DNA from: Zanthoxylum bungeanum
Taxonomy: Eukaryota > Streptophyta > Magnoliopsida > Sapindales > Rutaceae
Reading direction: 5' to 3'
DNA: 64,000 nt
NCBI GenBank assembly: GCA_019454045.1
Contig: SKCR01049635.1
Coordinates: 1-64,000, forward strand
Below the pieces are notes generated by a model. It did not search any database. It was not told the origin of the DNA and was given only the letters and a program-made list of their open reading frames with translations. Positions 1-11,822 of the stretch are shown in pieces; position 1 is the first letter of the stretch; the number at the start of each line of letters is the position of its first letter. The position numbers were made by a program, and so were the translations under genes.

Positions 1-718
1 GCGCAGCAGAAGTGTGATGGATCTTAATCTGTTAGTTAGTAAAGTAGAACTTGATGTATTTAATATGAGTGATTATTATGGATGTAGTAAACAGAACTAA
101 AGTATGTATGTGTGTGTTCAGATAAAAAGATCAGTAGCAAGTTATATGGAAATAAAATGGATAAAAGTAATATGGCTAAATCAGACTTGTAAATATTTGC
201 ATGGTCACATAGACGGTTTAGGTTAATACAGAAACAAGATTCAGACTTTGCATGTGTTTGATGCTCAAGGAATGAGCATAGTTACTTACTGAGTCTTATG
301 ACTCACACCCCAACAGTGTTTGAGTTTTGCAGGTTGGTGACCTGATCGGTCAACCACAGTCTTCAGAGCTTGAGGAGCCGAGTAGCAGCATTGCAGTCAG
401 CCAGTCACCAGATCTTGGGAGTATTAGAGTCAAGTTGTATAAGTGTAAATGTAAAAGAATTTGTGTTGTATAAGTTAACTGTAAAAGTTTTTATTTATAC
501 GCATTTTTGGGCATAGAGCCCAGTTGGATTATGACTTGAGTTGATTATTTAGTGTTAGACTGTGTGTTGGGCCCTATAGGTTGTATTGAGATGATGGACT
601 TTGATCCAGGTTGCATGACTTTTAGCAGAGGTCATGCCGAATTTTCGTTAAGAGTCAGAGGCTTATGGAGGCAGGATTAGCCTTGTCGGTAGCATCCTGG
701 CTTAGGCAGGATGTTACA
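1..718 (+). repeat. LTR 1 (3' part) of a Tekay-like gypsy LTR array
   Basis: This is the right-hand end of a long terminal repeat that begins upstream of the window. It ends in GGATGTTACA, the inverted complement of the LTR start TGTAACATCC seen at 891 and 8357. Positions 1-270 match 11095-11365, and positions 265-718 match both 7732-8184 and 11365-11822 with only scattered differences, so the three LTRs are recent relatives. The TGTAACATCC start and the purine tract before it are typical of Tekay/Del chromoviruses. There is no coding sequence. Confidence 0.75.
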
Positions 719-890
719 AAGATTGTATGAGAGCAGAGGTTATAGAGTGTCGGTGACTGCAGCTGCTGGCTATTCGACTATCTCAACAAGTACATGTTTT
801 GTTTAGACCATATCGGTCTTTGTTTTTTTGATTGGATTCAGTATGCCCAGGTCAGGATTCGAGGACGAATCCTATATAAGGAGGGGTGAA
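719..890 (+). other. 172 bp internal region of the Tekay-like element, copy 1
   Basis: This is the whole internal domain between LTR 1 and LTR 2. It opens with a degenerate initiator-Met primer-binding site (TTGTATGAGAGCAGAGG, compared with TGGTATCAGAGC). It closes with a chromovirus-like 3' end: an 18 bp imperfect palindrome around GAGGACGAATCC and a polypurine tract (AAGGAGGGGTGAA, 878-890) directly before the LTR start. No gag or pol is present, so the element can move only with proteins supplied by others. An equally long copy lies at 8185-8356. Confidence 0.7.
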
Positions 891-985
891 TGTAACATCC
901 CGGGTTATTTTAACATTTTGTGACGATTTTATTTTCGCATTAAGGGTCGCTTCCGAACGAAATTCATTTTTTTTTTGTAAGTTAG

Positions 986-1270
986 GGACTTTTTCAAGAG
1001 GTTGATTATAAGATAGCTCGTGGGCCTAAGGCCTCTGGGCCCGAGAATAGTGGTTTTATTCTATCTAAGAGGCCATGCAGTGATATTGATAATCTGGGCC
1101 CGGACAAAAGGTTTAGGGTGGAGAACTCGGTTGTACCTAAGATTCAGGAGTGTAGCGAGGTGAAGGATGCTCAGACAGACGCAAATCTCAGAGGGAATGA
1201 GAAGTCAGAAGTTTCTTGCATGGATGTGGAATCGGCGGCGGCTGAATCTCAGCGCCGCCGAATATTATGA
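986..1270 (+). pseudogene. C-terminal fragment of LINE ORF1
   Basis: About 94 codons run open from just after a TAG at 983-985 to the TGA at 1268-1270, which overlaps the ORF2 start as ATGA. In L1-type LINEs ORF1 is the RNA-binding, gag-like protein of the RNP. Only the low-complexity charged tail is left here, rich in Ser, Glu, Lys and Arg and ending in an Arg triplet. The N-terminal RNA-binding part and zinc knuckles are missing because of the 5' truncation. Confidence 0.5.
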
Positions 1271-4200
1271 TCATCTTGAGTTGGAACATTCTAGGTTTGA
1301 GGAACCCTAGCATGTTCCGGGCCATTCAAAAAATCCCCCATCTGCACAAGCCTAACATTGTATTCCTTTGCGAAACGAAGGCCTATGTTCAGCAGATGCG
1401 CGAGATAGGGAAGAGACTTTCATTCGATTATTGCTTTGCTGTGGATAGTGACGGGTTGAGTGGGGGGCTGGCTATGCTCTGGAATGCTGAGAGCAATGTA
1501 GAAATCCAATCCTTTAGCAATCACCACATTGATGCTACGATTTACCATAGCAATGGGAGATTATGGAGAGGTACCGGCGTTACGGTCACCCGAACCAGAG
1601 ACAGAATAGTCACACATGGACACTCATGAGGAGACTCGCTAGCTTATCTTCTTTGCCATGGATCTGCTTTGGGGACTTCAACGAAATTTTGGATGAAGGG
1701 GAGAAGTCCGGTAATAACCCAGGGAATGCCAGGTCTATTTCCCAATTCAACAGAGCTCTTAGGGATTGTGAGTTGGGGGATTTGGGTTATATTGGCTACC
1801 CCTTTACCTGGTCCAATCGGCCGTTTTGGGGATAATCTAATTGAGGAGAGATTGGACAAGTTTTTGTGCAACAAACAGTGGGGGGAGTGTTTCAAAAAAT
1901 ATCCAGCCATCAATCTGGAGGCCTGGACTTCTGATCATAGTCCGGTGATGGTCGAGTTGCAAGATGTCAGGAGGAAAATTCCTAGGGGAGATGGTAGACT
2001 TTTCTTTGAGGACATGTGGAGTGCATATCCAGAATGCAATGAGATCATCAAACAGGTGTGGAAAAAGGGGCAACACAGGAGTTCATCGGAGCCGAAATCT
2101 GATTTCTTAACAGCTGCTAAGGAGACTTTGGTCAAGCTGAGGAATTGGAGCAAATCGGAATTTGGGGGCCGTAAGCACAAGTTAAGAAAGTTGTTAGAGG
2201 AATTGGCGCAGCTCAAACAACAGAATAGGCACTATATGGATGGAGGCAGAATCAAAGCTATTGAGAGTCAGATTGATAAGTTCTTGATCGACGAAGAAGT
2301 CCGATGGAAACAAAGAGCAAGGGCTGATTGGCTGAAGGCAGGGGACAAAAAACACAAAATTCTTTCATGCTAAGGCCTCCGCGAGGAGAAGGAAAAATAA
2401 AATTCAAGGTATTTATGACAAAGATGGACATTGGGTAGACCAAGAGGAGGATATGGAAAGGCTGTTTTGTCAATACTTTTCAGATATATTTTCCTCCACC
2501 AACCCCAGTAGTGGGCAAATCAAGGGTGTGTTACAGGGATTGCAAAGGAGGGTCCCGACTGAAATGTTGGAGGAGATGGACAGACCCTTCTCAGCAGAGG
2601 AGATCACCGATGCTCTAGCTCAAATGAGTCCCCTTAAAGCCCCTGGGTCGGACGGTCTCCCTGCTGTTTTTTTCCAAAAGTTTTGGGTGGATGTGAAACA
2701 AGAGGTGCTCAAAACCTGTTTATTTGTTCTGAATAATGGAGGTGAGCCTAGTTCTTTGAACCACACTTACATTGTTCTTATTCCGAAGACAGAGAAGCCC
2801 TGTAGAGAGAGTGATTTTCGTCCCATTAGCCTGTGTAATGTTATCTATAAGATTATTGCAAAAACCATTGCTAATCGGTTGAAGAAATATCTTAACCAGT
2901 TGATTTCCCCTAACCAAAGTGCTTTTGTCCCCCAAAGACTGATCACGGATAATGTGATTATAGGTTATGAATGTCTCCATAAGATCAGGACGACGAAGGG
3001 GAAAAGAAAGGGTTGGCTAGCTTTGAAAATGGATATTAGTAAAGCGTATGATAGAGTCGAATGGGAGTTCTTACTTGAAGTTCTGTCTAAGATGGGTTTT
3101 TCCAATAGATGGCTGGACTTAATTAGGAACTGTATCCCCACCTCCCATTTTTTCAGTAATAATTAATGGGGTAGCAAAGGGCTTGATTAAACCGCAAATG
3201 GGGCTTAGACAAGGGTGTCCGCTATCTCCATATCTGTTCCTATTTTGTGCTGAGGGGCTTTCGTACTTATTACTTCAGGCTGAAGAGAGCAAGCTGATCC
3301 ATGGGCTGCAATTCAACTTTGATACACAGATCTCCCATCTCCTCTTCGCAGATGATAGCCTCATCTTCATCAGAGGTGAGGAGTCGGACTGTAGAAACCT
3401 TAAGGCAATTCTGGATGCCTATGCGAAAGCTTCTGGACAGATTTTCTACTATGGTAAGTCCTCTATGTTTTTCAGTGGTAACATCCCCGCTTCTCGTGTT
3501 GCGTTAGTGAAGGATATCCTCAACTTTGAAGTAGTGGCTAGACACGAGAAATATTTGGGTCTGCCTTCCATGATAGGGAGAATGAAGAAAAAGTTTTTCA
3601 ATGACATCAAGATTAGAGTCTCAAACAAGATTTCGAAGTGGCACAGTCATCTTTTTTCGAGTGGAGGTAAAGAAGTCCTTATCAAGGCTGTTGCCCAAGC
3701 AATTCCTTCTTACGCTATGAGCGTCTTCCGTATTCCCCAAGGGTTATGTGATGAGATCCAAGCGGAGGTGGCTAGATTCTGGTGGGGTTCTTCCGAATCG
3801 AAGAGGGGAATTCATTGGAATAAATGGGAAAACTTGTGTTTAGCCAAAAACAGAGGGGGTATGGGTTTCAGAGATATCTCTTGCTTTAATCAGGCATTGC
3901 TTCAAAGTTGGAGAATTATGCAGAGGCCGAACTCACTGCTAGCCCGAATCATCAAAGCAAGATATTTCAAGAATTCAGGGTTCCTTGAAGCCAAAATTGG
4001 GTCCAACCCTTCATACGTTTGGAGGAGTATCTTGTGGGGGCGTAGGGTTTTTATGCAGTGGATGAGATGGAGAGTGGGAAACTGACAAAAAATCAAAGTA
4101 TATGAGAGCAATTGGATTCCGAGACCCAGCACTTTCAAACCAATCACCCCGTGTAGAATTCAAGAAGATACCTTAGTAGCTCACTTCATTACGGATGATC

Positions 4201-5364
4201 AGCAATGGAATATTGATAGCCTTCGGAATAGTTTTGATCCAATTGATGTGGAAGCCATCACTAGTATACCTCTTCCCAGTAGACCGAAAGAGGACAACAT
4301 TTGCTGGCATTATGATATCAGGGGCGAATATCTGGTTAAAAGTGGCTATCAACTTGCCTATAAAGTGAAGTTCTCGGATGGCTCTGGTAGCTCGTCTTCA
4401 AACGACAAAAATTGGAATGCTATTTGGAAGTTGGCTTTGCCGGAGAAGGTTAAATTTTTTTGGTGGAGAGCAATACTGAATTTTCTCCCACCATGGATAA
4501 TCTATGGAGGAGAAAAATTACGCAAGGGTGGTGGTGTCAGAGGTGTGGGAGAATGAAGGAAGATGTTGATCATGCTTTGTTTTTCTGTAAGAAGGCTAAG
4601 CTTGTTTGGAGAGAGGCGGGTTTAGCTAGCTTTTTGCCCAACGGCTGTATGTTTGGAGACCTTCTGGAGATGCTGACCGAGGTGGCTAGAAGAATCAATT
4701 CGGAGCTGGAAAGATTGGTGGCTATTTGCTGGTCAATTTGGACTACAAGGAATTCATTAGTGATGCAAGGTAAGGAAGTTGACCATACGTTTATTTTAGC
4801 TAGAGCTGAAGCTACTGCGGAGTCGATTAAACATCTGGACCAAGACCACGCGTTGATGGTTATGAGATCGGAGAGTGCTAGCCTTGGCTGCTGGAAAGCC
4901 CCTCTTGCGGGTTGGTTCAAACTCAACGTAGACGCCTCTGCTCATAAGAATAAGGCCACTGCCGGATTAGGTGCCATTATTAGAGATGAAGAAGGCAAGA
5001 TTAGAGGGGGGGCGTTAAGAAGACTACATTTTCCCTTGATATTGCCGCCCTTGAAGTTGAGGCTCTCTTCTTCGGCCTTAATCTGGCTGTCAAGGAAGCT
5101 CTGTTGCCTCTAATTGTGGAATCCGACTCGATTCAAGTGGTAAACTTGGTCTCAAAGAAAGCCGAAAGTTATCTCGAAATTGCGTGGATTGTCGAAGATA
5201 TTCAGGAGAACCTGAAGAACTTTCAACCGGTGGTAATCACTCATATTAGTAGAGCGTATAACTCTGTAGCTCACTCTCTTGCGAATGTTGCTATTAATTT
5301 TGTTTCACCTGTAATTTGGACTGGAGACTACCCTCCGAATGTCCGCATCTTGTTAAACCTATGA
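1267..5364 (+). pseudogene. LINE ORF2 polyprotein (endonuclease-RT-RNase H), broken
   Basis: ORF2 of a plant L1 LINE nicks target DNA and reverse-transcribes the element RNA. In order I see: an APE-type endonuclease (about 1267-1990, ILSWNI start, ICFGDFNE, SDHSPV); a reverse transcriptase (about 2620-3700, KAPGSDGLP, DISKAYDRV, GLRQGCPLSP, catalytic FADD near 3352); a CCHC-type zf-RVT segment (4530-4590, WWCQRCG...DHALFFC); and an RNase H domain (4915-5330, NVDAS, VESDS). Frame changes lie near 1595, 1830, 2350 (one extra A compared with copy B), 3140, 4490 and 5020, and an in-frame TGA lies at 4083-4085. It cannot make a working protein. Confidence 0.9.
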
Positions 5365-5403
5365 GGCTGTTATGAAAGTACCTGCTTTCTTTTCAAAAAA
5401 AAA

Positions 5404-7540
5404 AGAAGATATTTTTATTGCATATACACGTGTAACGCACTTATATATTAAGCATATATACACACTTAATTAGTAAATGTACACATGCAAAGAACAAAAG
5501 GAAAGAAAAGTGACACGTGGAACATTAATATACACACACTTAATTTAAAACACACACGTGATGGACAAATCACACACTCACCTTTTGCCACACACAGAGA
5601 CGAAACCAGAAAAAGGAGGGAAGAAAAATCTCGAGAGTGGGAGAAAGCTTGAGGGAGAGAGAGACCGAGAGAAAATAAATAGAAAAAAAAAAAGAGAAGA
5701 CAGGGATCGAGAAGAAAGAAGCAAAAACAGAGGCTGAAACCGAGAAAAGGAAAATAAAGAAGAACAAAGCAGACCGAAAATGGAGAAGGGAGAAGATGAG
5801 GGAAGCCGAGAGTGAGAAGCTGAGTAGGAAGGACTAGACCGAGAGAGGAAAAAGCAGTTTGTAACAATTTGTAAGTAAATTATGCTGTGATTTCCTTAAG
5901 TGTAATTAATTTTGCCAAATTGGGATTTATTGATAGTTGGGAATTTGGTTTAGTGTGTTTGTATTTGAAGGGTTTGTGTTGATTAAGGTTTCAAATTTAG
6001 GATTGATTTTAAAATATGAGATTGAAGGGGATTAGTGAGGTTAAGTAATTTTAAATTTGGGGAAAATTTAATATAAACCCTAGTTTAGAAATTGGAGTGT
6101 TGTTGATGATATTAGATAGTAAAATGGATAAAATAATAGTTTAATTTTTGAGGGTAAATTCGGCCATAGGGAGTAGAGGGCTGTTTTGGGGTTAATTTGA
6201 TAAGTATTGAGGCATATTGAAGTGTAATTAGGTGTGGTGAACATGGTCAATTATAAATTAAAGTGTAAGTGTGTAAATAATGCACACCAAGTCTTTGATG
6301 TATTGTCGGCCTTGATAGAGTTGAATAATTGATTAAGTTTTAAACCTGATAATATGTATTAATGGTGCAGTTACGTATGGTTGAATGTAGTGCGTAGCTA
6401 TTGGGTTGAATGGAAAAGGTTTTGAAACTGGGAAGGGGACATAGGGTCGGCCACTATAGGCAGTTTGGGGGCTGTTGAGACTTTAAATTTTAAGGTAATG
6501 GCTTTTGATTTCTTGCTCCTCTTGAATTAATTGGCTTAGGAAATTCATTGAAATGGTTGTTTAAATTTTATTCTTTAAGTATATAGATAAAAGGGTTTGC
6601 AAAGTTTCTCTAAAATTACTTGGGTATTTTAGAAATGAATGTATCTTAATATGATGTGGGGTGGTTGTCGAACGATTTCGAGGTTAATGAGAAGATATGT
6701 GATTCTTGGAGGTATTGGTTGTAGATTATGTTATGAGATACCAAAGGCGATAAGTAGTACATTTCTTAATAAGAAAGATAGAAAATTGAACGTGTGTATA
6801 TAATGATATTATAATTATGCCTGTAGGAGTACGAGTTGAAAATGCATATGTGTATATATATACTAATAAATGAAGTACGTATATGGGTTGTGACATAAGA
6901 ATGTTTGAGTACAAGACATTATTTGAGAGACGTGCTAAGGTACATTTTGTAATAGTTAAGTTGCATATAGTTATAGAGTTGACATAGCTTATTATGTAAG
7001 TAAGCAGGCATGAAACATGTAGAGTGTATGTAAGACAGTATATATATGTATATCACATAAGGTGATTAAAGAGGAAAACATATAAAGGGCAGCACGTATA
7101 TGTTATTAATTTATCATTGTGCACAAACATATTCATGTAGTTATATGTTAACCTAAAGATGAGCATATAAGAAAGTATGGCAAGGTAGATGGAAACATGA
7201 GAAAGGTATGTGCATATACCAATACGATGATTTTCAAAATTTAATCAAAGTTATTAATGCTTTTGAAATTCAAAGTGTTTCTAAGAAAAGTTTTCAGATA
7301 TTTTTGAGTAAAACGTATTTCAGAAAATGTTTTCTTACAGTTTTAAGATTAAAGTATGAGTTTTATAGTTTTCGGGGCATGAGGTAAAAACTCACCCCAG
7401 TATGTAACTTGAGATACAGTTTGGAATTGACGGATATAGTAGCATGTGCACATGTGGAGGACTGAGGGGACGCTCTCAGATCCTCGAGCAGGACTAGGGA
7501 CTACAGAGTCCCGAAATCCTGATTTCAGAACTTGGTGGCT
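5404..7540 (+). other. Non-coding body of LTR 2
   Basis: This is LTR sequence downstream of the LINE. It includes a purine-rich stretch (5590-5860, GAGAGA and GAAA runs) followed by AT-rich DNA with short direct repeats of TTTTCAGA type near 7260-7350. Long open frames on the minus strand at 5466-5867 are a by-product of the purine bias. I see no gene here. Confidence 0.5.
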
Positions 7541-7542
7541 AC

Positions 7543-7695
7543 ACTGCCAGTTGAGTTACGGTCCTGGGTGTAGAGCTCTATGTTGCCAGTTGAGTGTTTG
7601 TCCTGGACGTAGGGTACCACCAGTTCTAGAGATGCCCAATTGAGTTATGGTCCTGGGCAGTACACCCAGTTGAGTTATGGTCCTGGGTGCAGAGC
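7543..7695 (+). repeat. Short degenerate tandem repeat in LTR 2
   Basis: Four to five imperfect units share the core CAGTTGAGTTATGGTCCTGG, spaced roughly 30-40 bp apart. They are present only in LTR 2 and absent from the corresponding part of LTRs 1 and 3 inside this window. Confidence 0.6.
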
Positions 7696-8184
7696 AGTTT
7701 TCAGTTTTCAGATTTTCAGTACACAATTTTCAAGGAATGAGCATAGTTACTTACTGAGTCTTATGACTCACACCCCAACAGTGTTTGAGTTTTGCAGGTT
7801 GGTGACCTGATCGGTCAACCACAGTCTTCAGAGCTTGAGGAGCCGAGTAGCAGCATTACAGTCAGCCAGTCACCAGATCTTGGGAGTATTAGAGTCAAGT
7901 TGTATAAGTGTAAAGGTAAAAGAATTTGTGTTGTATAAGTTAACTGTAAAAGTTTTTATTTATACGCATTTTTGGGCATAGAGCCCAGTTGGATTATGAC
8001 TTGAGTTGATTATTTAGTGTTAGACTGTGTGTTGGGCCCTATAGGTTGTATTGAGATGATGGACTTTGATCCAGGTTGCATGACTTTTAGCAGAGGTCAT
8101 GCCGAATTTTCGTCAAGAGTCAGAGGCTTATGGAGGCAGGATTAGCCTGTCTCGGTAGCATCCTGGCTTAGGCAGGATGTTACA

Positions 8185-8356
8185 AAGATTGTATGAGAGC
8201 AGAGGTTATAGAGTGTCGGTGACTGCAGCTGCTGGCTATTCGACTATCTCAACAAGTACATGTTTTGTTTAGACCATATCGGTCTTTGTTTTTTTGTTTG
8301 GATTCAGTATGCCCAGGTCAGGATTCGAGGACGAATCCTATATAAGGAGGGGTGAA
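8185..8356 (+). other. 172 bp internal region of the Tekay-like element, copy 2
   Basis: This is a near-identical copy of 719-890, with the same length, PBS-like start and polypurine tract before the next TGTAACATCC. The alternation LTR-internal-LTR-internal-LTR marks an array generated by recombination rather than two independent insertions. Confidence 0.7.
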
Positions 8357-8452
8357 TGTAACATCCCGGGTTATTTTAACATTTTGTGACGATTTTATTT
8401 TCGCATTAAGGGTCGCTTCCGAACCCGAAATTCATTTTTTTTTTGTAAGTTA

Positions 8453-10279
8453 GGGACTTTTTCAAGAGGTTGATTATAAGATAGCTCGTGGGCCTGAGGC
8501 CTCTGGGCCCGAGAATAGTGGTTTTATTCTATCTAAGAGGCCAGGCAGTGATATTGATAATCTGGGCCCGGACAAAAAGTTTAGGGTGGAGAACTCGGTT
8601 GTACCTAAGATTCAGGAGTGTAGCGAGGTGAAGGATGCTCAGACAGACGCAAATCTCAGAGGGAATGAGAAGTCAGAAGTTTCTTGCATGGATGTGGAAT
8701 CGGCGGCGGCTGAATCTCAGCGCCGCCGAATATTATGATCATCTTGAGCTGGAACATTCGAGGTTTGAGGAACCCTAGGATGTTCCGGGCCATTCAAAAA
8801 ATCCTCCATCTGCACAATCCTAACATTGTATTCCTTTGCGAAACGAAGGCCTATGTTCAGCAGATGCGCGAGATAGGGAAGAGACTTTCATTCGATTATT
8901 GCTTTGCTGTGGATAGTGACGGGTTGAGTGGGGGGCTGGCTATGCTCTGGAATGCTGAGAGCAATGTAGAAATCCAATCCTTTAGCAATCACCACATTGA
9001 TGCTACGATTTACCATAGCAATGGTAGATTATGGAGAGGTACCGGCGTTTACGGTCACCCGAACCAGAGACAGAAAAGTCACACATGGACTCTCATGAGG
9101 AGACTCGCTAGCTTATCTTCTTTGCCATGGATCTGCTTTGGGGACTTCAACGAAATTTTGGATGAAGGGGAGAAGTCCGGTAATAACCCAGGGAATGCCA
9201 GGTCTATTTCCCAATTCAATAGAGCTCTTAGGGATTGTGAGTTGGGGGATTTGGGTTATATTGGCTACCCCTTTACCTGGTCCAATCGGCATTTTGGGGA
9301 TAATCTAATTGAGGAGAGATTGGACAAGTTTTTGTGCAACAAACAGTGGGGGAGTGTTTCAAAAAATATCCAGCCATCAATCTGGAGGCCTGGACTTCTG
9401 ATCATAGTCCGGTGATGGTCGAGTTGCAAGATGTCAGGAGGCAAATTCCTAGGGGAGATGGTAGACTTTTCTTTGAGGACATGTGGAGTGCATATCCAGA
9501 ATGCAATGAGATCATCAAACAGGTGTGGAAAAATGGGCAACACAGGAGTTCATCGGAGCGGAAATCTGATTTCTTAACAGCTGCTAAGGAGACTTTGGTC
9601 AAGCTGAGGAATTGGAGCAAATCGGAATTTGGGGGCCGTAAGCACAAGTTAAGAAAGTTGTTAGAGGAATTGGCGCAGCTCAAACAACAGAATAGGCACT
9701 ATATGGATGGAGGCAGAATCAAAGCTATTGAGAGTCAGATTGATAAGTTCTTGATCGACGAAGAAGTCCGATGGAAACAAAGAGCAAGGGCTGATTGGCT
9801 GAAGGCAGGGGACAAAAACACAAAATTCTTTCATGCTAAGGCCTCCGCGAGGAGAAGGAAAAATAAAATTCAAGGTATTTATGACAAAGATGGACATTGG
9901 GTAGACCAAGAGGAGGATATGGAAAGGCTGTTTTGTCAATACTTTTCAGATATATTTTCCTCCACCAACCCCAGTAGTGGGCAAATCAAGGGTGTGTTAC
10001 AGGGATTGCAAAGGAGGGTCCCGACTGAAATGTTGGAGGAGATGGACAGACCCTTCTCAGCAGAGGAGATCACCGATGCTCTAGCTCAAATGAGTCCCCT
10101 TAAAGCCCCTGGGTCGGACGGTCTCCCTGCTGTTTTTTCCAAAAGTTTTGGGTGGATGTGAAACAAGAGGTGCTCAAAATCTGTTTATTTGTTCTGAATA
10201 ATGGAGGTGAGCCTAGTTTTTTGAACCACACTTACATTGTTCTTATTCCGAAGACAGAGAAGCCCTGTAGAGAGAGTGC
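8453..10279 (+). mobile_element. LINE copy B (truncated at both ends)
   Basis: This copy matches copy A nearly base for base from the shared 5' truncation through the first third of the RT. It includes the ORF1 tail (TGA at 8736-8738), and the right side has been deleted. Copy B lacks several of copy A's lesions: the endonuclease is open from 8735 to about 9350, and the GDKNTKFFHA segment is intact. The lesions private to copy A therefore arose after the duplication. Confidence 0.85.
8735..10279 (+). pseudogene. LINE ORF2 fragment (endonuclease plus start of RT), broken
   Basis: The ATG overlaps the ORF1 stop (ATGA). The apurinic-type endonuclease domain reads open for about 200 codons (ILSWNI, GDFNE, then SDHSPV after a frame change). 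One G is missing relative to copy A near 9350 and one T near 10135, and each shifts the frame. The sequence ends within the RT just after the KAPGSDGLP block, so the FADD catalytic box, zinc finger and RNase H are gone. Confidence 0.9.
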
Positions 10280-11822
10280 CTAGATTTAAGAAACCAGATT
10301 ATAGTGACACGATTTTCAGAAACAGAGTTTAGAAACAGTTTTTCAGATTTCAGTTTTCAGTTTTTAGATACATATCCTAGTTTTCAATTGTAGTTTTCAG
10401 TCTTCAGAAACAGTTTTCTGAAAGAGCTTTTAGAAAAGAAAGTTTCCAGAAATAGCAGTTTTATAAGAGATTCAGAATTTTTAAGCAGAAATCAGTTTTT
10501 AAGTAAAGTTTTTAACAGAGAATTTTCATAAAGATTTCAGAAAGCATTTTCTAAAAGCATAGCATGTTAAAGTAGAGTATAGTTTACAAGTCATGCATAT
10601 GAATCATACATTCTAGTAATTCATCTGAGATGCATATAGTTGATGTTAATGCATTATAGCACTAGTACATTCACATGTAAGTTTTTCAGGAAAAAAGGTT
10701 TTAAAGTAATAGTTCATAAAAGCATGACATGATTGCATCGAAATGTATATATGGTTAATATTTGTGCGTGACATGTTTATATAGAAGTAACACTTTGTAA
10801 AATACTTGTGCATGATAGCATGATTTTATTTAAATGTATATATATCAATGACCATTGTATGAGTTGTATGTTTACTTAGAAAGAACCTATTGTAAGGATG
10901 CTAGAATATGATGATATGATAACATATGCATGTATACATAGTTGGTTATAGTGGATTAAATGTTTGACAGAAATAATATCTTAGTATAACCGATTTGATG
11001 ATATTTCAAGACAGTAAAAGAAAGAAAGTTATTATAATTATCTAATCCAGACTAGCTCAAAGTATATAGAAAGGTAAAGAGAAGAATCAGAGTAGCGCAG
11101 CAGAAGTGTGATGGATTTTAATCTGTTAGTTAGTAAAGTAGAACTTGATGTATTTAATATGAGTGATTATTATGGATGTAGTAAACAGAAGTTAAAGTAT
11201 GTATGTGTGTGTTCAGATAAAAAGATCAGTAGCAAGTTATATGGAAATAAAATGGATAAAAGTAATATGGCTAAATCAGACTTGTAAATATTTGCATGGT
11301 CACATAGACGGTTTAGGTTAATACAGAAACAAGATTCAGACTTTGCATGTGTTTGATGCTCAAGGAATGAGCATAGTTACTTACTGAGTCTTATGACTCA
11401 CACCCCAACAGTGTTTGAGTTTTGCAGGTTGGTGACCTGATCGGTCAACCACGGTCTTCAGAGCTTGAGGAGCGAGTAGAGTAGCAGCATTGCAGTCAGC
11501 CAGTCACCAGATCTTGGGAGTATTAGAGTCAAGTTGTATAAGTGTAGTTGTAAAAGAATTTGTGTTGTATAAGTTAACTGTAAAAGTTTTTATTTATACG
11601 CATTTTTGGGCATAGAGCCCAGTTGGATTATGACTTGAGTTGATTATTTAGTGTTAGACTGTGTGTTGGGCCCTATAGGTTGTATTGAGATGCTGGACTT
11701 TGATCCAGGTTGCATGACTTTTGCAAAGGTCATGCCGAATTTTCTTCAAGAGTCAGAGGCTTATGGAGGCAGGATTAGTCTGTCTCCTGCCGGTAGCATC
11801 CTAGCTTAGGTGGGATGTTACA

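Larger units (their letters stand above)
985..5403 (+). mobile_element. Plant L1-type LINE, copy A (5'-truncated, nested in LTR 2)
   Basis: This is a non-LTR retrotransposon on the plus strand with the tail of ORF1, an ORF1/ORF2 overlap and the whole length of ORF2, ending in a short A-run at 5394-5403. The 5' end is cut inside ORF1, as expected from incomplete target-primed reverse transcription. The same truncation point recurs in copy B at about 8453, so both copies descend from a single insertion duplicated together with the LTR. I could not identify a convincing target-site duplication. The element is dead through several frameshifts and a stop. Confidence 0.85.
891..8184 (+). repeat. 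LTR 2 of the Tekay-like array, split by LINE copy A
   Basis: The LTR starts TGTAACATCCCGGG at 891 and ends GGATGTTACA at 8184. About 95 bp after the start it is interrupted by a LINE (about 985-5403), so the LTR itself is about 2.9 kb. Compared with LTRs 1 and 3 it lacks the roughly 1 kb stretch seen at 10390-11365, and it carries its own small tandem repeat at 7543-7695. Confidence 0.7.
8357..11822 (+). repeat. LTR 3 of the Tekay-like array, carrying truncated LINE copy B
   Basis: The LTR starts TGTAACATCC at 8357 and ends GGGATGTTACA at 11822. The LINE is in the same place as in LTR 2 but stops abruptly at about 10279 inside the reverse transcriptase. A deletion there joins it to LTR sequence (10280-11822) rich in TTTTCAGA-type motifs and then to a part that matches LTR 1. 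Immediately after 11822 the Athila pol sequence resumes mid-frame, so this is the right edge of the array. The 5 bases after it are ATTGA; the matching left flank lies outside the window. Confidence 0.75.

Noticed and set aside
5466..5867. 133-codon minus-strand ORF rich in Phe, Leu and Ser
   Set aside because: It is the complement of a GAGA/GAAA purine tract in the LTR. Low complexity, no domain.
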